This document shows positions 36,789 to 50,478 of a DNA stretch of 64,000 nt, piece after piece; position 1 is the first letter of the stretch; the number at the start of each line of letters is the position of its first letter. The notes below the pieces were generated by a model, which made no database searches, was not told the DNA's origin, and saw nothing but the letters and a program-made list of their open reading frames with translations. The stretch lies in the NCBI GenBank assembly GCA_013397115.1, contig VWZW01002468.1, forward strand, positions 182,357 to 246,356. Direction: 5' to 3'. The translations under genes were made by a program, and so were the position numbers. This stretch comes from Edolisoma coerulescens. Its lineage: Eukaryota > Chordata > Aves > Passeriformes > Campephagidae.

Positions 36789-39700
36789 TTGCAACCCCCC
36801 TCTCTCTCCCATTGCGTGCACACGTGCCTCACTCTGGTTTGGAACACAAGGAGCTGTTCCCAGCTTCTCTTGACTTTTGCAGTTCTCGGTGTGTCCCAGC
36901 TTCTAGAACTGATGGGACTATGGGTCAAGTGAAAAACTGTGGTTCCCAAATGAAGGGAAAGACTAAGTGATGATAAGACAGAAGGCTGTACACCAAAAAA
37001 AAAGTCCTTACTTTATTGGCATGAGACTAAAATGTCCAGTGTTGAAAGGTTCTAGGTTTTACATATTAACTGTTAATAAAAGCAGTGTCTTAATCCCATA
37101 TGCTGCTACTCAAGGTAATCTCTAAAGCCAGCACAAGAATGGGTGCATGTCTCTTCGGCAGTGCTGGCAGACAGTAAAATGAACTTCTGAAACACAGACA
37201 CATTCTCAGCAAATTCACCTTACAGACAGCAAAACAAAATCCAATGGAAAATATAAACAGGAAGAGAAATGTCACTTAAGAAAGGAAAACACTAATCTAA
37301 TTAAACTAAATCCTCTCTCAGCATTTTAGATATGACTTGAGAAACTCTCTTCTATTGCCTTCTTGGATTTTTTTCTAACTCTAAGTTACAAAAGATTGTT
37401 CATGGGAGAGTGACAGCCAGGGTTATGTATACCCACAATCCACATTCATTTTTGTTCCTGGCCTAGGAGAGATTTGGATGGGAGTCTACTGCATTAATCC
37501 AGTCTGCCATCTAGTTATCACAAATCTCTTAATAGTGCTGTTCTGCAAAATGTTCAGTCTGATATAATGGCCTCTCCATTGTACTGTGCTCTAAAAATGT
37601 TTTCAGCTCAATGGCCCTGAAAGTGCTTAAATCAGGCTGACTGTGACAACTAAAGCACGGATCAGCCTTTATTTCTCATTAACACTGTCCGTTCTCATCT
37701 TAATTAAGACTTTTAGCAATTATTTTACCATGCGGCTCATCATATATGCTTAGATTTTGCCCTGATTTCACTTACACTGTATTTATATTGCTGCTGTTTT
37801 TATAACTTCCAAATAAACATGCCGATTCCAAACATGATCTGAAAAAGACTACTTTAAATTGCATCAGTAACTTTCAGAATATTGTCGCACTACGTATGCT
37901 TGAATGTGCTACGAAAATACAGGAAATCTTGAACTTAACCCATACATACACCCTGACATGCCCAGTAGCATCTGCATCATCTACACTCAGTCCTGAGCAC
38001 TACATAATCACATTCCCTTTTTTGTTGATAAATTAATTTTAACACAAGGTACACAGTGAGATCTCTTATTAAGTTGCACCATATATGAGATACAAGATAT
38101 ATCTTCAGCAGCAGAGAGAGGAAGGAATACAAGAGGAAACAAGCATTCTCATTTTACTTGCTCTGTAAACCATTAATATCGTAGGAATTTCTTTTTTGTT
38201 CTCATTTTAAAAATTGTGTAAGAAACTACAGTGCTACAATAAAACACACGAGTCAATGACCAAGCAATTTAGAAAACTGACAAAGACAACTCCTCTCACA
38301 GAGTTCTTACTCCGTGAGAAATGGAAGCCAACCAAAAGACACCAAGTTTCTGATGGAGACAGGAACATGATGTTAGTGAAAATGTGAGATGGCTGCTCTA
38401 AGCCAAATGGTGCATTATGCATGTAAGTTTTTGTCATATAAAAACAGACTGTTAACTTTTTTCTGGCTTGTGGAAAACAGCTCCCCATCTACACCTGGGA
38501 GTGTGTCCCTGCCTTTGCCTTCTAACTCCAGGATCTCGTGTGCATCTCAAGGGTGATGAAAATCAGCATTTGGCTAAACAACCCAATTAAATTCAACAAA
38601 TATATATGGTCAGATCTTAGGACCAATAAAGCCAAAGAATGGTTTTCCAACAGACTGGATCCAACCTTTATGCTGCACAGTTGCATCAGATCTTCTGGAC
38701 GCTTCTGGCTCCCTAATAAGAACCTGATTCTCAGATGTGAAGAATGTCTGAGTGAGTTCTGCTCCCCAGTGAGAGAAGTAAGATGTTTTCATCTCAAAAC
38801 AGAATGTCCTTTCTTGAGGATCAAAACCCCCACCAAGATTTGCTCTCTTCAGCAGGAAAATAGAGGGTGAAACTAACTGACTGAGGCAGGTGCCCTTCCT
38901 CAGCTGATCACAATGCCATGGGGGAACAGACCTTTGGAGCTAAGTGAGAAACCTCACACTGGGAATGCTGGAAATGCATCATCTATATAAAAATCTAATG
39001 TTTTTCATATTGTTAGCTTAATGAACACAAAATTTTCTCTCAGTCCTCATTCCTGAAATAAGTTGCTTGGTTCTGCCTAAAGCTTTTGGAAAAAATAGTT
39101 GTTTCAGTGACTACCACTCACCCCAACAAAGGTTGAAAAGAAAACAAATAAAGCAGGCGAACTGACCCAAGGAAAAAGAATTCTACACTATTAAGTAGGT
39201 TGTCTGGAGAAATCTTGGACATAGTACAAGAAAACAGCTGCTAGTATATTGTAAAATAAACGAATTCAAGTTTGTTTAGCAAGTACATGTCTCTTCAGTT
39301 TGGATCTAAAATGTGCTTAGGGCCAGCATCTTCAGCAGGCAGACTTGCAGTCTGACCTCTGACAAGATGTTCCTGCTCTGACTGGCAGCCAGGAAACCAC
39401 ATGGAGAGGGTTTTTGTCTTGAAATTTAAAATGGGCATGCATCAGAAATATAATTTCATTTTGTCAGAAGTAAGAACACAGATTTGCAGTTCTGCAAAGG
39501 TGCTGTGGTTTCAGGAGAATGACGAGAATGAATGGACCAAGCTTAAGAGAGAAACTATGGAAGTAGGGAAAGGAAACAGATTCCAAAATTGCCAGAAAAT
39601 GTCATCAATTCCCATGGGACCAAGAAGAGAATAAAGAAGACTGGCTGAAATCCATCCCATGCTGGTTGTGACCAACTTGTGACTGTATGATGGCTTTTTG

Positions 39701-41214
39701 GTGAACAACTGAAAGAAGGTTTGCAATCTCAGTCTGCTTCCCACGTTGCAGAGCTACAAAGAGAAGCTGAGGCTCACTGAAACTCTTTCCAATAGTCTCT
39801 GTTACCTTCTCACACATAGATATGGATTGTCTAAAAAAAAAGTAATTCTGCAAGATAGCCCAGAACCTGTGTGTCACTGCTGCTCTGGCAGAATCAACTG
39901 TGAGTCTCTGCCAGTATAGACTTGGCACCTGATGATAAAGGCAAATAAATGGCAAGGGAAGAAAAAGGTAAGGACAAGAAAGGAAAGAGAAAGAAAACAC
40001 AGTCAATAATACAACCTGCTTTTCATATTGCTTCATCTTGAAATAGCAATTCCTTAAAGAGTAAAGCAAAGCATAAGAAAAGGGAGATTTTTGGGGAGTC
40101 GCTGCCACACGATGTCCCTTGGCAGATGGAGGTGACCCTGAGGGCAGACAAGGCCATGCAGGAGGCAGAGGAGAGAAATGCACTTTCTCTCTGCATCTGA
40201 GTCTTCACCACCGCCCTCCTATTTCTTGGTGCCTTGGTGGGAGCTCATAAACCTTGAGTAGTTTGGGTATCCTGAGCACCAGAGCTGTGGTGCTACAGCA
40301 GAGCCAGTAAAGGACAACATCACCACAAGCTCAAACACCTTCAGCTGGGCAGGGGTGGTGGTACAACCACCCTGCCACTCCTCAGCCCCCTCTGGGATCT
40401 CAAAACACTCTCTCACAACAGCAGCACTTCAGGAAACAAAAAGAAACCCTGAGTTGGCACAAGGATAAGAAACTTGCAAGGTTTTTTTTTTAATATTTTT
40501 ATGAGGTCTTTGGGCCTCTTAGCATATTAGAGCTAGGAAAACTTGTCTCACTCTTTTCTAAAGTTTCTCTCTCAGTACCTGTTCATAACATGGGAAAACT
40601 GTAAATCAGAAGATCAGACAATGGCAAGAAAATGTTTTATCCCTTCCTGGTCACAGGAAATTTCAGTATTTAATCAAATATTCACCACCTCTACCAAGCG
40701 AAACTTCTCACAAAGATGCAGCAAAATTTTTAGTTCTCCAATAAAAAGACCTAAAATAATCCCAGAGAGCAGACACTTTTCACAAACATAAATTTAAAAA
40801 TTAATTGAAAAGATGGCTTTTTATTACTGTTTCATGAGAAGGTTTTGAACAAGTTCTAAGCAAAAATTAAATCACTATAGTATCACATGTGTAAAGGTAA
40901 GGCAAGAGATGGGAGGATAGGATTAAAAAAATCCAACCAAAATCTTGCAATTTTTTCCTTCTTCTGCAACCTGCACAACTGACATGAGAAAGACTTGGTC
41001 TCTAGAAATATTTCTAATAAAATATTTTAAAGGTAAATATTTCTAGGACACTTTTTCAAACACATAGAGTACATTCAGATAGATGGAATAACAGTAAATA
41101 TTTTCAACAACATTTTGATTTGCAGGAACTCCTTCACATCCCAAACTCTTCCCAGGACAATTTCACAACTTCTTGCAAAATCATGTGATTAGCAAAATGA
41201 TACATGACATTATA

Positions 41215-41345
41215 GTACATGTATCTATATATACTATGTACTGTAATAGATATATTTATCATTATATACATGTAGCATTTTTTATATATAATGAATATTC
41301 ATAATTATATGTGATTCTATATGTACTAATGCATATATAACCGAT
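41215..41345. repeat. AT-rich low-complexity patch
   Basis: About 130 bases are dominated by TATA, ATATAC and TTATATA motifs, with many short palindromes. It is consistent with a decayed TA-rich simple repeat. Confidence 0.75.
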
Positions 41346-44300
41346 TTAAACTCAAAAATATGTTGTGCAAGGAATGAAGGCTGTTCACTGTTCTCCAGGT
41401 AAATACAGAGCACAGACCAAATAATATTCTTACATCAGGATTACCATTTTTGTAGTAGGGCTAAACATAATCAAGATCTGAAGCTCATTCTGTCACTTTG
41501 TTCCTTATAAAATAAAAAAACCACTGACTGGGGTGTTAAGGAATTCTTCAACTTGCCTCCCTGCAGAAAGGACCATGTGGCACTAAGGTGGTTACATCTG
41601 TCAAAGATAAAGGATAAAGCAATAGAGTTTCCAGCTTCCTGTTCAGTTTTTCAGGAGTCACTTCAGCTCTGAAAAGCTGAATGTGAAGCAACATCCAATT
41701 GTAGTGATGCTATAGTCCCCAGAGTCCCCACACTTTCATCAAGATTTTGAGAGCAGAAAAAGCCAGTGGTCAAAGTTGTTGTCCAACAACCAAACAGCTG
41801 ATTTCTACCAGCTGTGGTAACTTCCAGAAAAGTCACATGCAACTCAGAACCAAAATTTTAACAGTGTATTTGGAGCCAGAGAGTCAACTACAGTTTCTCT
41901 CAAAAATAAGACTGTGGGTATATTTAAGTGGTACATTTACACACAACACAAGTTCTTTTTGGGTGTGAACTGTTCAAGTCCCAGGGTTTGCACAGCCCAC
42001 TTCCACGCACCATTGGCATGCAGGAGATAGTTTGTTCCGTGGGGAAGTCAAACAGGAAGGTGTGCACTTGGGCGCCAGAAAAAGCACCACAGAGAGCAGA
42101 ATGGATTTCAAACATTCCGAATTTCAATACATTCCCTTCTTCTTTCTTACAAAAACACAGATCTATTTCACTGATGACTCTGAGAAATAAAGTAATCCAT
42201 TTCAGAACTGCAGTGGAGTCAAAAGAATAAAATTATACTCTGCCTTAGAAAACACTATTGCTTCTAAATGCTAATATAGCAGGATTTTAGATACCCAAGG
42301 ACAATGGAAGACCAAATATGAAAGCCAAAACATATGTTTGCAAACTGCCTTGTGAGAAAGCAATTTGATTTCCTATCAAAGTGTTTTAAGATGTGTGTAG
42401 TGTCTGGGGTAAAAGCAATGTTATCTGGAGTATTGTCATAACTAAATAACTACTTTAATAACCTCGGAGTGTTTGGGTCCTCCAGTTTCCTCTGTCTCTT
42501 GATTGATTATTTAGTGAGTCGGGTGCTAGAGCTCATAAATTTCAAAATTCTTTCAAGTTTTTTTTTGTCTTTCTGATCAAAGAAATGTTTATGTATCCTT
42601 CCCATACTGTGTCTCTTTAAACCATTGGCTTTTTCGAAGTGGTTTGTTTTTTTTTTTTAACACCATAATGTGATGTACACAGAGAGGTAAATGATGTCAG
42701 AATCCTTTCTGCCCCAAACCAGTCTGTAAATCTTCAGAAAAGCAAAGTTCATGGGTGCATTTAAAAGGGGCACAATCTGTTTGTGCTTAAAAGAAAGTCC
42801 CCTTTTTTTTGTGTGTGCAGAATAACAATGCCAGAATGTGTTATTCCAAAGAACTGTTGCCATGGTGATGCCATCAATAACATCATTTTCTGCATCCTTG
42901 TCCTTTAAACACATAAGGAACGCAACAAGCATTGGTAAATGTGAAAAAAGAACAATTACCTTTTCTTTCTCAACAGCAGAGGAAGCCTTTATTCACCTCA
43001 TCAATAGAAAATTATGTAGAAAGGAATAATAAAGACTGTTACAAGAAGCACCAAGAAGCCTATTAGTGACAAAGGCTTTTTTTTTCCTTTCCATGAATAA
43101 TTACAGCTCTTCAAGAAGAAATCAGCCCAGGCTAAGGACCCTTTGCAAGCTTTAGATGGTAAAACAAACATTTGACTATACAAGGATTTCCCTTTCATGT
43201 ACCTTTCCAAGGAAAAACAACTAAAATCCAGAGTGAAATGAGAGAGAGAAAACCCAGAGAAACATCTGCTGCAATTAAATTTACAGAACCCTGCTCATTC
43301 ACCTAAAAGACTCATAACAAAAGCAACAAGACTAGTGACAGAATCAATATAAATTTCAAGCCAGCAGGTTAAAGTTGTCTATAGTGGGAAACTTGGGCTC
43401 TTTAAGTCACATAATAACAGGAAGCTATTCTGATTCTGTACAAATGAGGGAAACAGGATTTCAACACTACATGTGTTACCAAACAGTTGGAAAACACTGT
43501 TCAGTTTAAAACTTCAATGGCCAAAGCAAAATGGTAGGTAGAGTTCCTACACAAAGTCAATTCATAAATAATGGAACCTTTACCAAAGCAAGATTTGACC
43601 GCAGGGACTTTTCAGAGTCATACAGCAAATAATTAGGAAGCCCTTCTGAAACATTACACTTTTGCCCTGACTCCGATGGTGATGTGCAAATGGGAGCCCT
43701 GAATGTGCTTCTCAGTGTTTTCTACATAAAGTAAAGGTCCATGTACTGTGCACTGGCTTGTTAATATCTTTTGGACCTTTCTTTACATACCTATGCTAGG
43801 GTCAGAGGCTGAAGGTGGGGATGGAAAACCCCCTGCTCCCTTCTCCTTGCCTCTAGGTAGTAAAAGGAACATATGTAAGAGAAAAGTGTGGAGGAAAGGA
43901 AGAAAGGAGTTATGTGAGCTGGAGATGAGGAATGTGGATGTCCCACAAAGTCAGACCAAAGAGCTAGTAGGGTTAATGACAGCAAAGATACATAGCAGAA
44001 AACTAAGCAGATTTAAAGCAGTAACATGAATTTACTAAGATGATGCAATTCCAAGCTCTTGAGCTGAATTAGAGTGGTCTGTGAGTAAAAGACAAGAAGT
44101 CAGCCATATGGCCACATTCACAATGGAAAGTTTGTGCTAATTAGGAAAGGGAATTCGAGATGTTTGAATCTTTTCCTGCACACATGGTCTTACACTGTCC
44201 TTTGAATTCTCACTGCTTTTCTCTCTACCTCTAAAGAGAGAGATAATGCTTGCTCATTTTGGATAGCTCCTTCAGTTCTCTGCTTGCTACTGTGGAAATC

Positions 44301-47300
44301 CTATAGGAATTGTGATCCAGTAAAGAGGAACAACATACGGAGATGGCGGGAACCAATTCTTTTCCTTTCTGTTTAGAGCTTCTGCAATGTTTTAAAGTAT
44401 CCCGCTATTCACTTCAGTTTAAATGCCAACACTGACTGGGTTCTCTTTAATGGAAAAAGAGCTTCCACATTCTTTCTAGATTTCAACACATTTAGGAATT
44501 GTTTAGAAAGCTCTGTGGAAAGGCTTTAATATGGCAGCTGATGGCCTAACCCAGCTTATCTGAGGGGCTATTCACCAAATTCCCCAGAAAACAACAGTTA
44601 GTGAAATCTGTTTCTCAGTATCCAAACATCACTCTTTATCTCTTAAGCCGAAGGAATAAAAGACAAATTCCTGGAAGGAAATGTTATGATTCCCTTCCCT
44701 TCTGACTTGCCTGAGACTTGGAAAGAAAATGTCTGCTTTTGTAATTTCCTAGTTGGCCTCAATAGGCTGAAAGCTGAACGCTTTACCCGGTTTACCAGTC
44801 CCTCAGATCAACACTCCTGCATGGCTGTCAACAAAACAAACCAATTGTTTTGATGAATTGGTAAAAGCCTCTTGAACTCCTCTGAGATCATTTCAAGGCC
44901 ACTGGAAGTTTATATGCCTAATTTATGAAGTAAGTATTAAAAGTGTACATGTGTCTTATTAAGCAACAGTTTCCTAACTCTGCTGAACTCTGTGACTGAA
45001 AGGACACTTAGTGTTAAATGCTTTTAGGTTACCTCAGAATGCACGCAATGCATAAGGGTCACTTCGTTGTGATACTGTTCTTACACAGATCTTTGAGAAA
45101 ATCTTCTGTAATTTTTATTCTGAAGAGAGAAGAAAGCTACTGAGATGAGATATTTTAAAAGATATGCCAGTGCTTACAGTATTATTCTCCTTCACCAGTA
45201 ATTTAAATTAAAAAATTAAATTCTTTACAATAATCAGGCATTACCTAAATCATTCTTTTTTTCTGTCCCCTGAATCTTCAGATGGAATTTACTCCATTTG
45301 ATCCTGTACAATTGTACCATTTTTAAGGCAGATGCAGAGAGAATGATGTAAAAAATTTAACTTCCCTATGTTAACATATTCTAAATACTAATGGTGCTTC
45401 CCAAAAGAGAAAGATCTTTCCATCTTAGGAATGTTTGCTGAAACGAAACCTGAAGATGAACCCTGAAGTCCATAGTGGCTATTTAGAATTCATAAAATTT
45501 TTACTGTGGCTGGACTATCACAAAATAAAGCAAACTACATCATGCTATAACCTGATTAAAACTTCAGTTTTTTACAGTCTCTGCAAGGATTCACGCACCT
45601 CTACATGACCACAATTTCCACTTGAATGGGTGTATTTGCCCTACACTTAGGTCACAAAATTATTTTTTAAATGTTCTCAAAGATGGCACTGAAAAGATTT
45701 AATGACACATTTTTTGGCCACAACCCGCAAAACAAAAGCTAGCAAGTATGTCTTACAGCTGCTCTTTCATCACCATGGAGGTAACAGAGTAGACTTTTTG
45801 TGACACATCTCTGCTAAGAAACTTGCCAGATCCTTGGCTGAGAGAAAAATGAAAGCTGTCAAGTGTGTGGGCATTGCTCAGATGGAGAAAGCAGATGAGA
45901 GCTGGGTCCTAGAGGCAAAATAAGGAGCTGAAGGAGGCTGGACAGGCCTGAAGGGAAAGTCAGTCATTGTCACTGAGTCAGAGGCCTGTAGGGAACATGA
46001 GCAATAATGCTGGCACTCAGCATATGAGCAATCAGGAGACAGGGTAACAGTCCCTGCTGGAGAAGGAAAGGCAAGTCCCATAAAGGGAAGGAAAGCAAAG
46101 CTGTTTTTGATGAAGTGCTGGAAGTGATCTAGAGTGGAAATGGAATAGGGAAGGCAGTGTGCTGAACAGACCAGTAAGCTACATTCCCTGCACCTAGAAA
46201 AACAGGAAAAAAACCCAGAAGAAAACACTGAAAAAGTGGGATAATGGAGTAGTAAGTGGAAAGGCTAGCAGACAGAAGCAGTCATTGTCTAGAGCCTTCA
46301 GGCTCACCAGAAAAAGGTGTGCCACTGAGTTTTCCCATATTCCTCAATGACATGACGTGACAATTGCTTACATGTCGCTAAAGTTCTTAGCCTGACAATA
46401 TGTATGCTTTCCAAGATCTCTAATACAGTTTTGTGGGAAGGCTTGATTTCATCTACTACATTCTCACCACAGCTCTGTGTGCCCAGGCTGCTTGTGGGGT
46501 GACATCAGACCAAAAAAATGTAAGCATTCCTCTCTGCCATTGGCATAAGGGCCATCATTATCCGTATCCAGCAAAGCATAACACTGGAAACTCCATGTTT
46601 AGAAGCAAAGTACTGGGCAAACAACCTGCGATAGGAACAGGAGTTTCAGGCTCCAGGTAAGATACTGGATGAGTTTAGCATTCTTGAGTCCTTGTGAAGT
46701 TCTTTGTGAGTTTAACAATACGTTTCTAACTCGCTGTGTTATTACCGTAACTTGGAATTATTTGTAGACCTGGAAAGTTCCCACAGGGTATGGGCTGTAT
46801 GTCATTTTAATAGATGTCGTATTGTTGGGTTTGGGCATCACTCACGGGCTTTTTTCTACACTCATTGAAACAATGAAAGAGGCAAAGAACACACACTTGG
46901 GCCTGACTTCAAATTTAAAAATCCAGTTTGATGGTAATCCACATCCTTAAAAATTACAGGGTACCATAATCTGAATTAAACACAACATACGCACAACGAG
47001 CTCCACCTACGTCACTTGGCCAGCCAAGGAAGAGAACACAATTATACTTTAGGATTTGTGTTTACCAGACTGGAAGTGCTCCTGTTTTGTGTAGAACTTG
47101 TTCTGCCAAAAGTGATGAAGAAGACCAGCCAAGTGGTGGGTGCCAGAGAGCAGAACTGGGACAGCACTCCCTAAGCTCCTCAGAGCTGCTCCAGGAAGCC
47201 TTTCTTCTTCCCCTGTGCCTGCAGTTCTGTGAATCTGCTTTTATGACCTCGCCTTCACAAGTCACACATGCAGGTTTATAGGCCTGGCCCATCTGCTAAT

Positions 47301-48679
47301 GAGGGTATGTCCCACCCCAGTCTAACAACAGTGAGCTTCCCAGCACTAGGAAGCCATCTCACGTGATTTATAACATGCTGCTCCACGATGATGCCACTGA
47401 ACTTCCATCTCCAACTTCATGGCGTGAGCGAAAGGACAGAGATTTTCCTTCTGTTATGAAACCCTACTGGCAGCCACTCTACTTTCTTCCTCCACAGTGG
47501 TAATTGCCAGATTTCATAAGTACTGAGAGAGTTGCTGTTACTTTTGACCCTGACTCTTGTCTTCCAGGTCTTCTCTCTTGCATGCAAGTTTTACTGATGG
47601 CAATTTGGAAATAATAAGGAATGTAAGAGTAATGTTAGGTAAACTTGCATAATCTTATAAATAAATAGTACTTTGTAAGAGGCTTTGCACTAATGTGTTT
47701 TTCTAAGATGACATTTGCACATACATTCCTACCAAAGAGGGGTTTTTGATGAAATGTTGAGCAAGCTTAGATTGATAATTTAGAAGTCATTGCTCTTTGC
47801 ATGGAATTTATGATGTTGCAAGAGTCTCCAGATCCAAAAGGGACAGTACAACACAATAATCACTGGCAATCTTTTTACTCAGCACAGAACCACCACTTAA
47901 TTTCCTTAATGAAGGGCTAGCTAGGAAGGGGTCTCCATTTAGGCAGAAAAGAAAACTGTGATTGACTTAGATGAACTAAGCCACTAATGTCAGAACAAAA
48001 ATGAAACTGGAAAATTATTTTGCAGTCCTTGATGATAAGTCATCCTAGAATAAGTCCCTGAGGAAAGTGTATGAAAGGACCTCTGAATGAAATTGCCTGT
48101 TTGGACAGAAAATTATACAGGTTCCTGCTTCTAAGATGAAGCAAACCACTTGTTGAATGATTACTGCAGCTATTGCTTCACTGTGAATGTACAATAGATT
48201 CATTTGTTGTCACTCTGGATAAATTACTCTTGTTGTTGTCACTGAAAATTATACAACAAGGGTTGTGATAGCCTGGCATGGCTAATTCAGCACAAATTGT
48301 GAAAGTTTACTTTTTAATGATCCCTTCTGCACAGATACCTTTTCAAGACAAACAAATAGTAGAAAGATTTCTTGTCAATGGAAAGTATTCTATTTAGTTT
48401 AATATTTACTTCTTTGGTCCTGTAACAACTTTTCAGAGTTTAAAACTGAGAATTTAAGTAATTTCTCATCCTCTCAGACAAGGTCAAAGGCCTCAAGTGA
48501 TAAACTTCATTTTCTAGGAGTAAGGAAAAATTAATGTGCATTCCTATGCCACGCAGCAACATGAGGAATCAGTGTTATAGGAAGAGTGTCAAAGAGAAAA
48601 CCCAAACCAGAAAACATACCTGATTTAGCCACAGCTTTCTAGCATTACTGAGTTTGCTTATTGCTTATTGATACTAATT

Positions 48680-49180
48680 GGGAAGGCTAATGAAAAGTGT
48701 TTTTATAAATATATCAACAATGAAAGGAGAGCCAAGGAAAATCTCCCTCCCTTATCAGATGCAGGGGGAAACAGAGGATGAGGAAAAGGCTGATGTACTT
48801 ACTGCCTTCTTTGCCTCAGCCTTTATGAGGAACACCAGTCATCCTCAGGGTGACCGGCACCCTGAGCTGGTAGACAGGGATGGGGAGCAGAACAGATCTC
48901 CTGCAATCCAGGAGGAGGCACAGGACAAGAGGAAATGGCCCCAAGCTGTGTCAGGGCAGGTTCAGGTTGGACATCAGGAAGAATTTCTTCACTGAGAGGG
49001 CTGTCAGGCATTAGAAGGGGCTGCCCAGGGAGGTGGGGGAATTCCTATCACTGCAGGTGTCCAAGGAACTACTGGGCATGGCACTCAGTGCTCTGGGTTG
49101 TTTGATAAGGTGGGGATCAACCACAGGCTGGACTCAATGGTCTTGGAGGTCTTTTCCAAACGAAATGATTCTGTAATTAC
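48680..49180 (+). mobile_element. CR1 LINE fragment, internally deleted, sense on plus strand
   Basis: The left part (about 48680-48915) translates to a CR1 ORF2 segment just before the reverse transcriptase core: EDEEKADVLTAFFASAF is the recognisable phrase, followed by ELVDRDGEQNRSP. At about 48915 it jumps to the CR1 3' untranslated region: AGGACAAGAGGAAATGGC, then the phrases GGAAGAATTTCTTCACTG, GGGCTGCCCAGGGAGGTG and GGTCTTTTCCAAACG. It ends near 49179 with the ATTCTGT-type terminal motif. Most of the reverse transcriptase domain is missing, so the copy is dead. The family assignment rests on recall of the CR1 consensus; the subfamily is not determined. Confidence 0.92.
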
Positions 49181-49209
49181 GATTGTTTTCAATATCTGCA
49201 GAAGTTTTT

Positions 49210-49458
49210 TAACAGGCAAGAACTGATCCCAGGGAGTTCCACCTAAACAGGAGGCAGAACTTCTTCCCTGGGCAGTGACCGAGCACTGACCACAGACCAG
49301 AGAGGGTGTGGAGTCTCCTCACTGGAGATATTCCAGAACCATCTGGGTATAATCCTGTGTCCTGAGCTCTGGGCTGGCCCTGCTTGAGGTGGGGCTTGGA
49401 CCAGATGAACCTCTGTGGTCCCTTCCAGCCTGAGCCATTCTGCGATTCTCTCATTCCA
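49210..49458 (+). mobile_element. second CR1 LINE 3' fragment, sense on plus strand
   Basis: This fragment begins with a GGGAGTTCCACCTAAACAG-type phrase. It continues through GTGGAGTCTCCTCACTGGAG, GGCTTGGACCAGATGA and GGTCCCTTCCAGCC, and ends ATTCTGCGATTCTCTCATTC. This is the 3' untranslated region of a CR1 subfamily different from its left neighbour, whose 3' end differs in wording. About 30 bases separate the two, so this is either a second insertion next to the first or two remnants of nested insertions. Confidence 0.9.
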
Positions 49459-49974
49459 AGGACAATAAAGAAGTTTGAAGAAAATTAAATAGCACTGTTT
49501 TCATAGTAAGGACAGTTAAGTCAGTGATTTGAATTGCTACTTCTCACAGCAAAAACATCGCTTCCCAGAAATCTCTAAACCAACTGCATTTTACATGAAC
49601 AAACAGTAAACCCAAATTTGAGACTACTTAGATTACAGTAGTAACTCCAAAGAAACTAAGGGATGTGAAAGTGGGAAGTCTGTATTTTTACAATCCATCC
49701 CAAATAGTTTCTGTCTATAGAAGGAATGTAGTCTCTCTTTTCTCCCTGCATGGTTATGGGAGAGAAATAAACTCCCCTAGAAGTCAGAATTTATCTGATT
49801 TCTGGACACATGGCATTAAATGCAGAGACAATGTCCCTATGCCTCAATTCCCTCACCCTTTTAAAGAGAGTTTGTTGGTACACTACAACTTCGCCAACAC
49901 GACGTCAGATGAATGTATTTTGAAAGATGATTGAATATGTTCACTGTGCTGGAGAACAGTCTTCTATCATGTCA

Positions 49975-50250
49975 GTTTTATGTCTCACACACAAAAATTC
50001 TTCGTCATATCTAGTCTTCATAACCATTACCTCTTGTCCTATTGCAACAGGCCCTGCTAAAAAGTTTGTCTTTCTTATAATCACCCCTTTAAATACTGAA
50101 ATGCTGCAATAAGGTCTCCCCAGAGCCTTCTCTTCTCCAGGCTGAACAACCCCAACTCTCTCTTCCTGTCTTCACAGGAGAGGTGTTCCATCCCTCTGAT
50201 CATTTTTGTGGCCTCCCTCTGGACCTGCTCCAACAGGTCCATGTCATCTA
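49975..50250 (-). mobile_element. CR1 LINE fragment, sense on minus strand
   Basis: On the minus strand, 50250 down to about 50085 encodes the CR1 reverse transcriptase C-terminus: LLEQVQREATKMIRGMEHLS, then GLFSLEKRRLWGDLIAAFQ and YLKG. The stop codon is followed by the start of the CR1 3' untranslated region, including a GGGCCTGTTGCAATAGGACA phrase and AGGTAATGG. It is cut short before the CR1 3' end near 49975. It is inserted in the orientation opposite to the CR1 pair at 48680-49458. Confidence 0.92.
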
Positions 50251-50430
50251 ACACACTCTTAATACCATAAAGAGGCAAAAAAGACTTGGACATCATTTTG
50301 AGAAAGTATGACTGAACATTCCTATGACTAAGAGACTAGAAAAAGTGCATGTGGATCTGTGTTCAAGTGTCTAAGACAACAGTCTAGTATGGGATGACCA
50401 AAGAAAACATTATTTGTTTCAAAGGAGTAT

Positions 50431-50478
50431 AGTTGTTTTTTTTTTTTAAAAAAAAACCCCAAACCAAACAAAACAACT
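50431..50478. repeat. T-run/A-run inverted repeat
   Basis: AGTTGTTTT (50431-50439) is complementary to AAAACAACT (50470-50478). In between, a run of T residues is followed by a run of A residues, so the whole 48 bases can fold into a hairpin with a CCCC bulge. It lies about 180 bases from a CR1 fragment. Confidence 0.7.

Noticed and set aside
36605..36970. 121-codon open frame and overlapping frames on the plus strand
   Set aside because: Several phases are open at once because the block is GC-richer; no protein similarity recognised.
39605..40183. 192-codon open frame on the minus strand, the longest in the window
   Set aside because: No recognised domain, low-complexity phenylalanine- and serine-rich stretches, and no fit to SCUBE1 exons. 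One frame of this length is not far from chance expectation in 64 kb. Would need transcript or conservation support.
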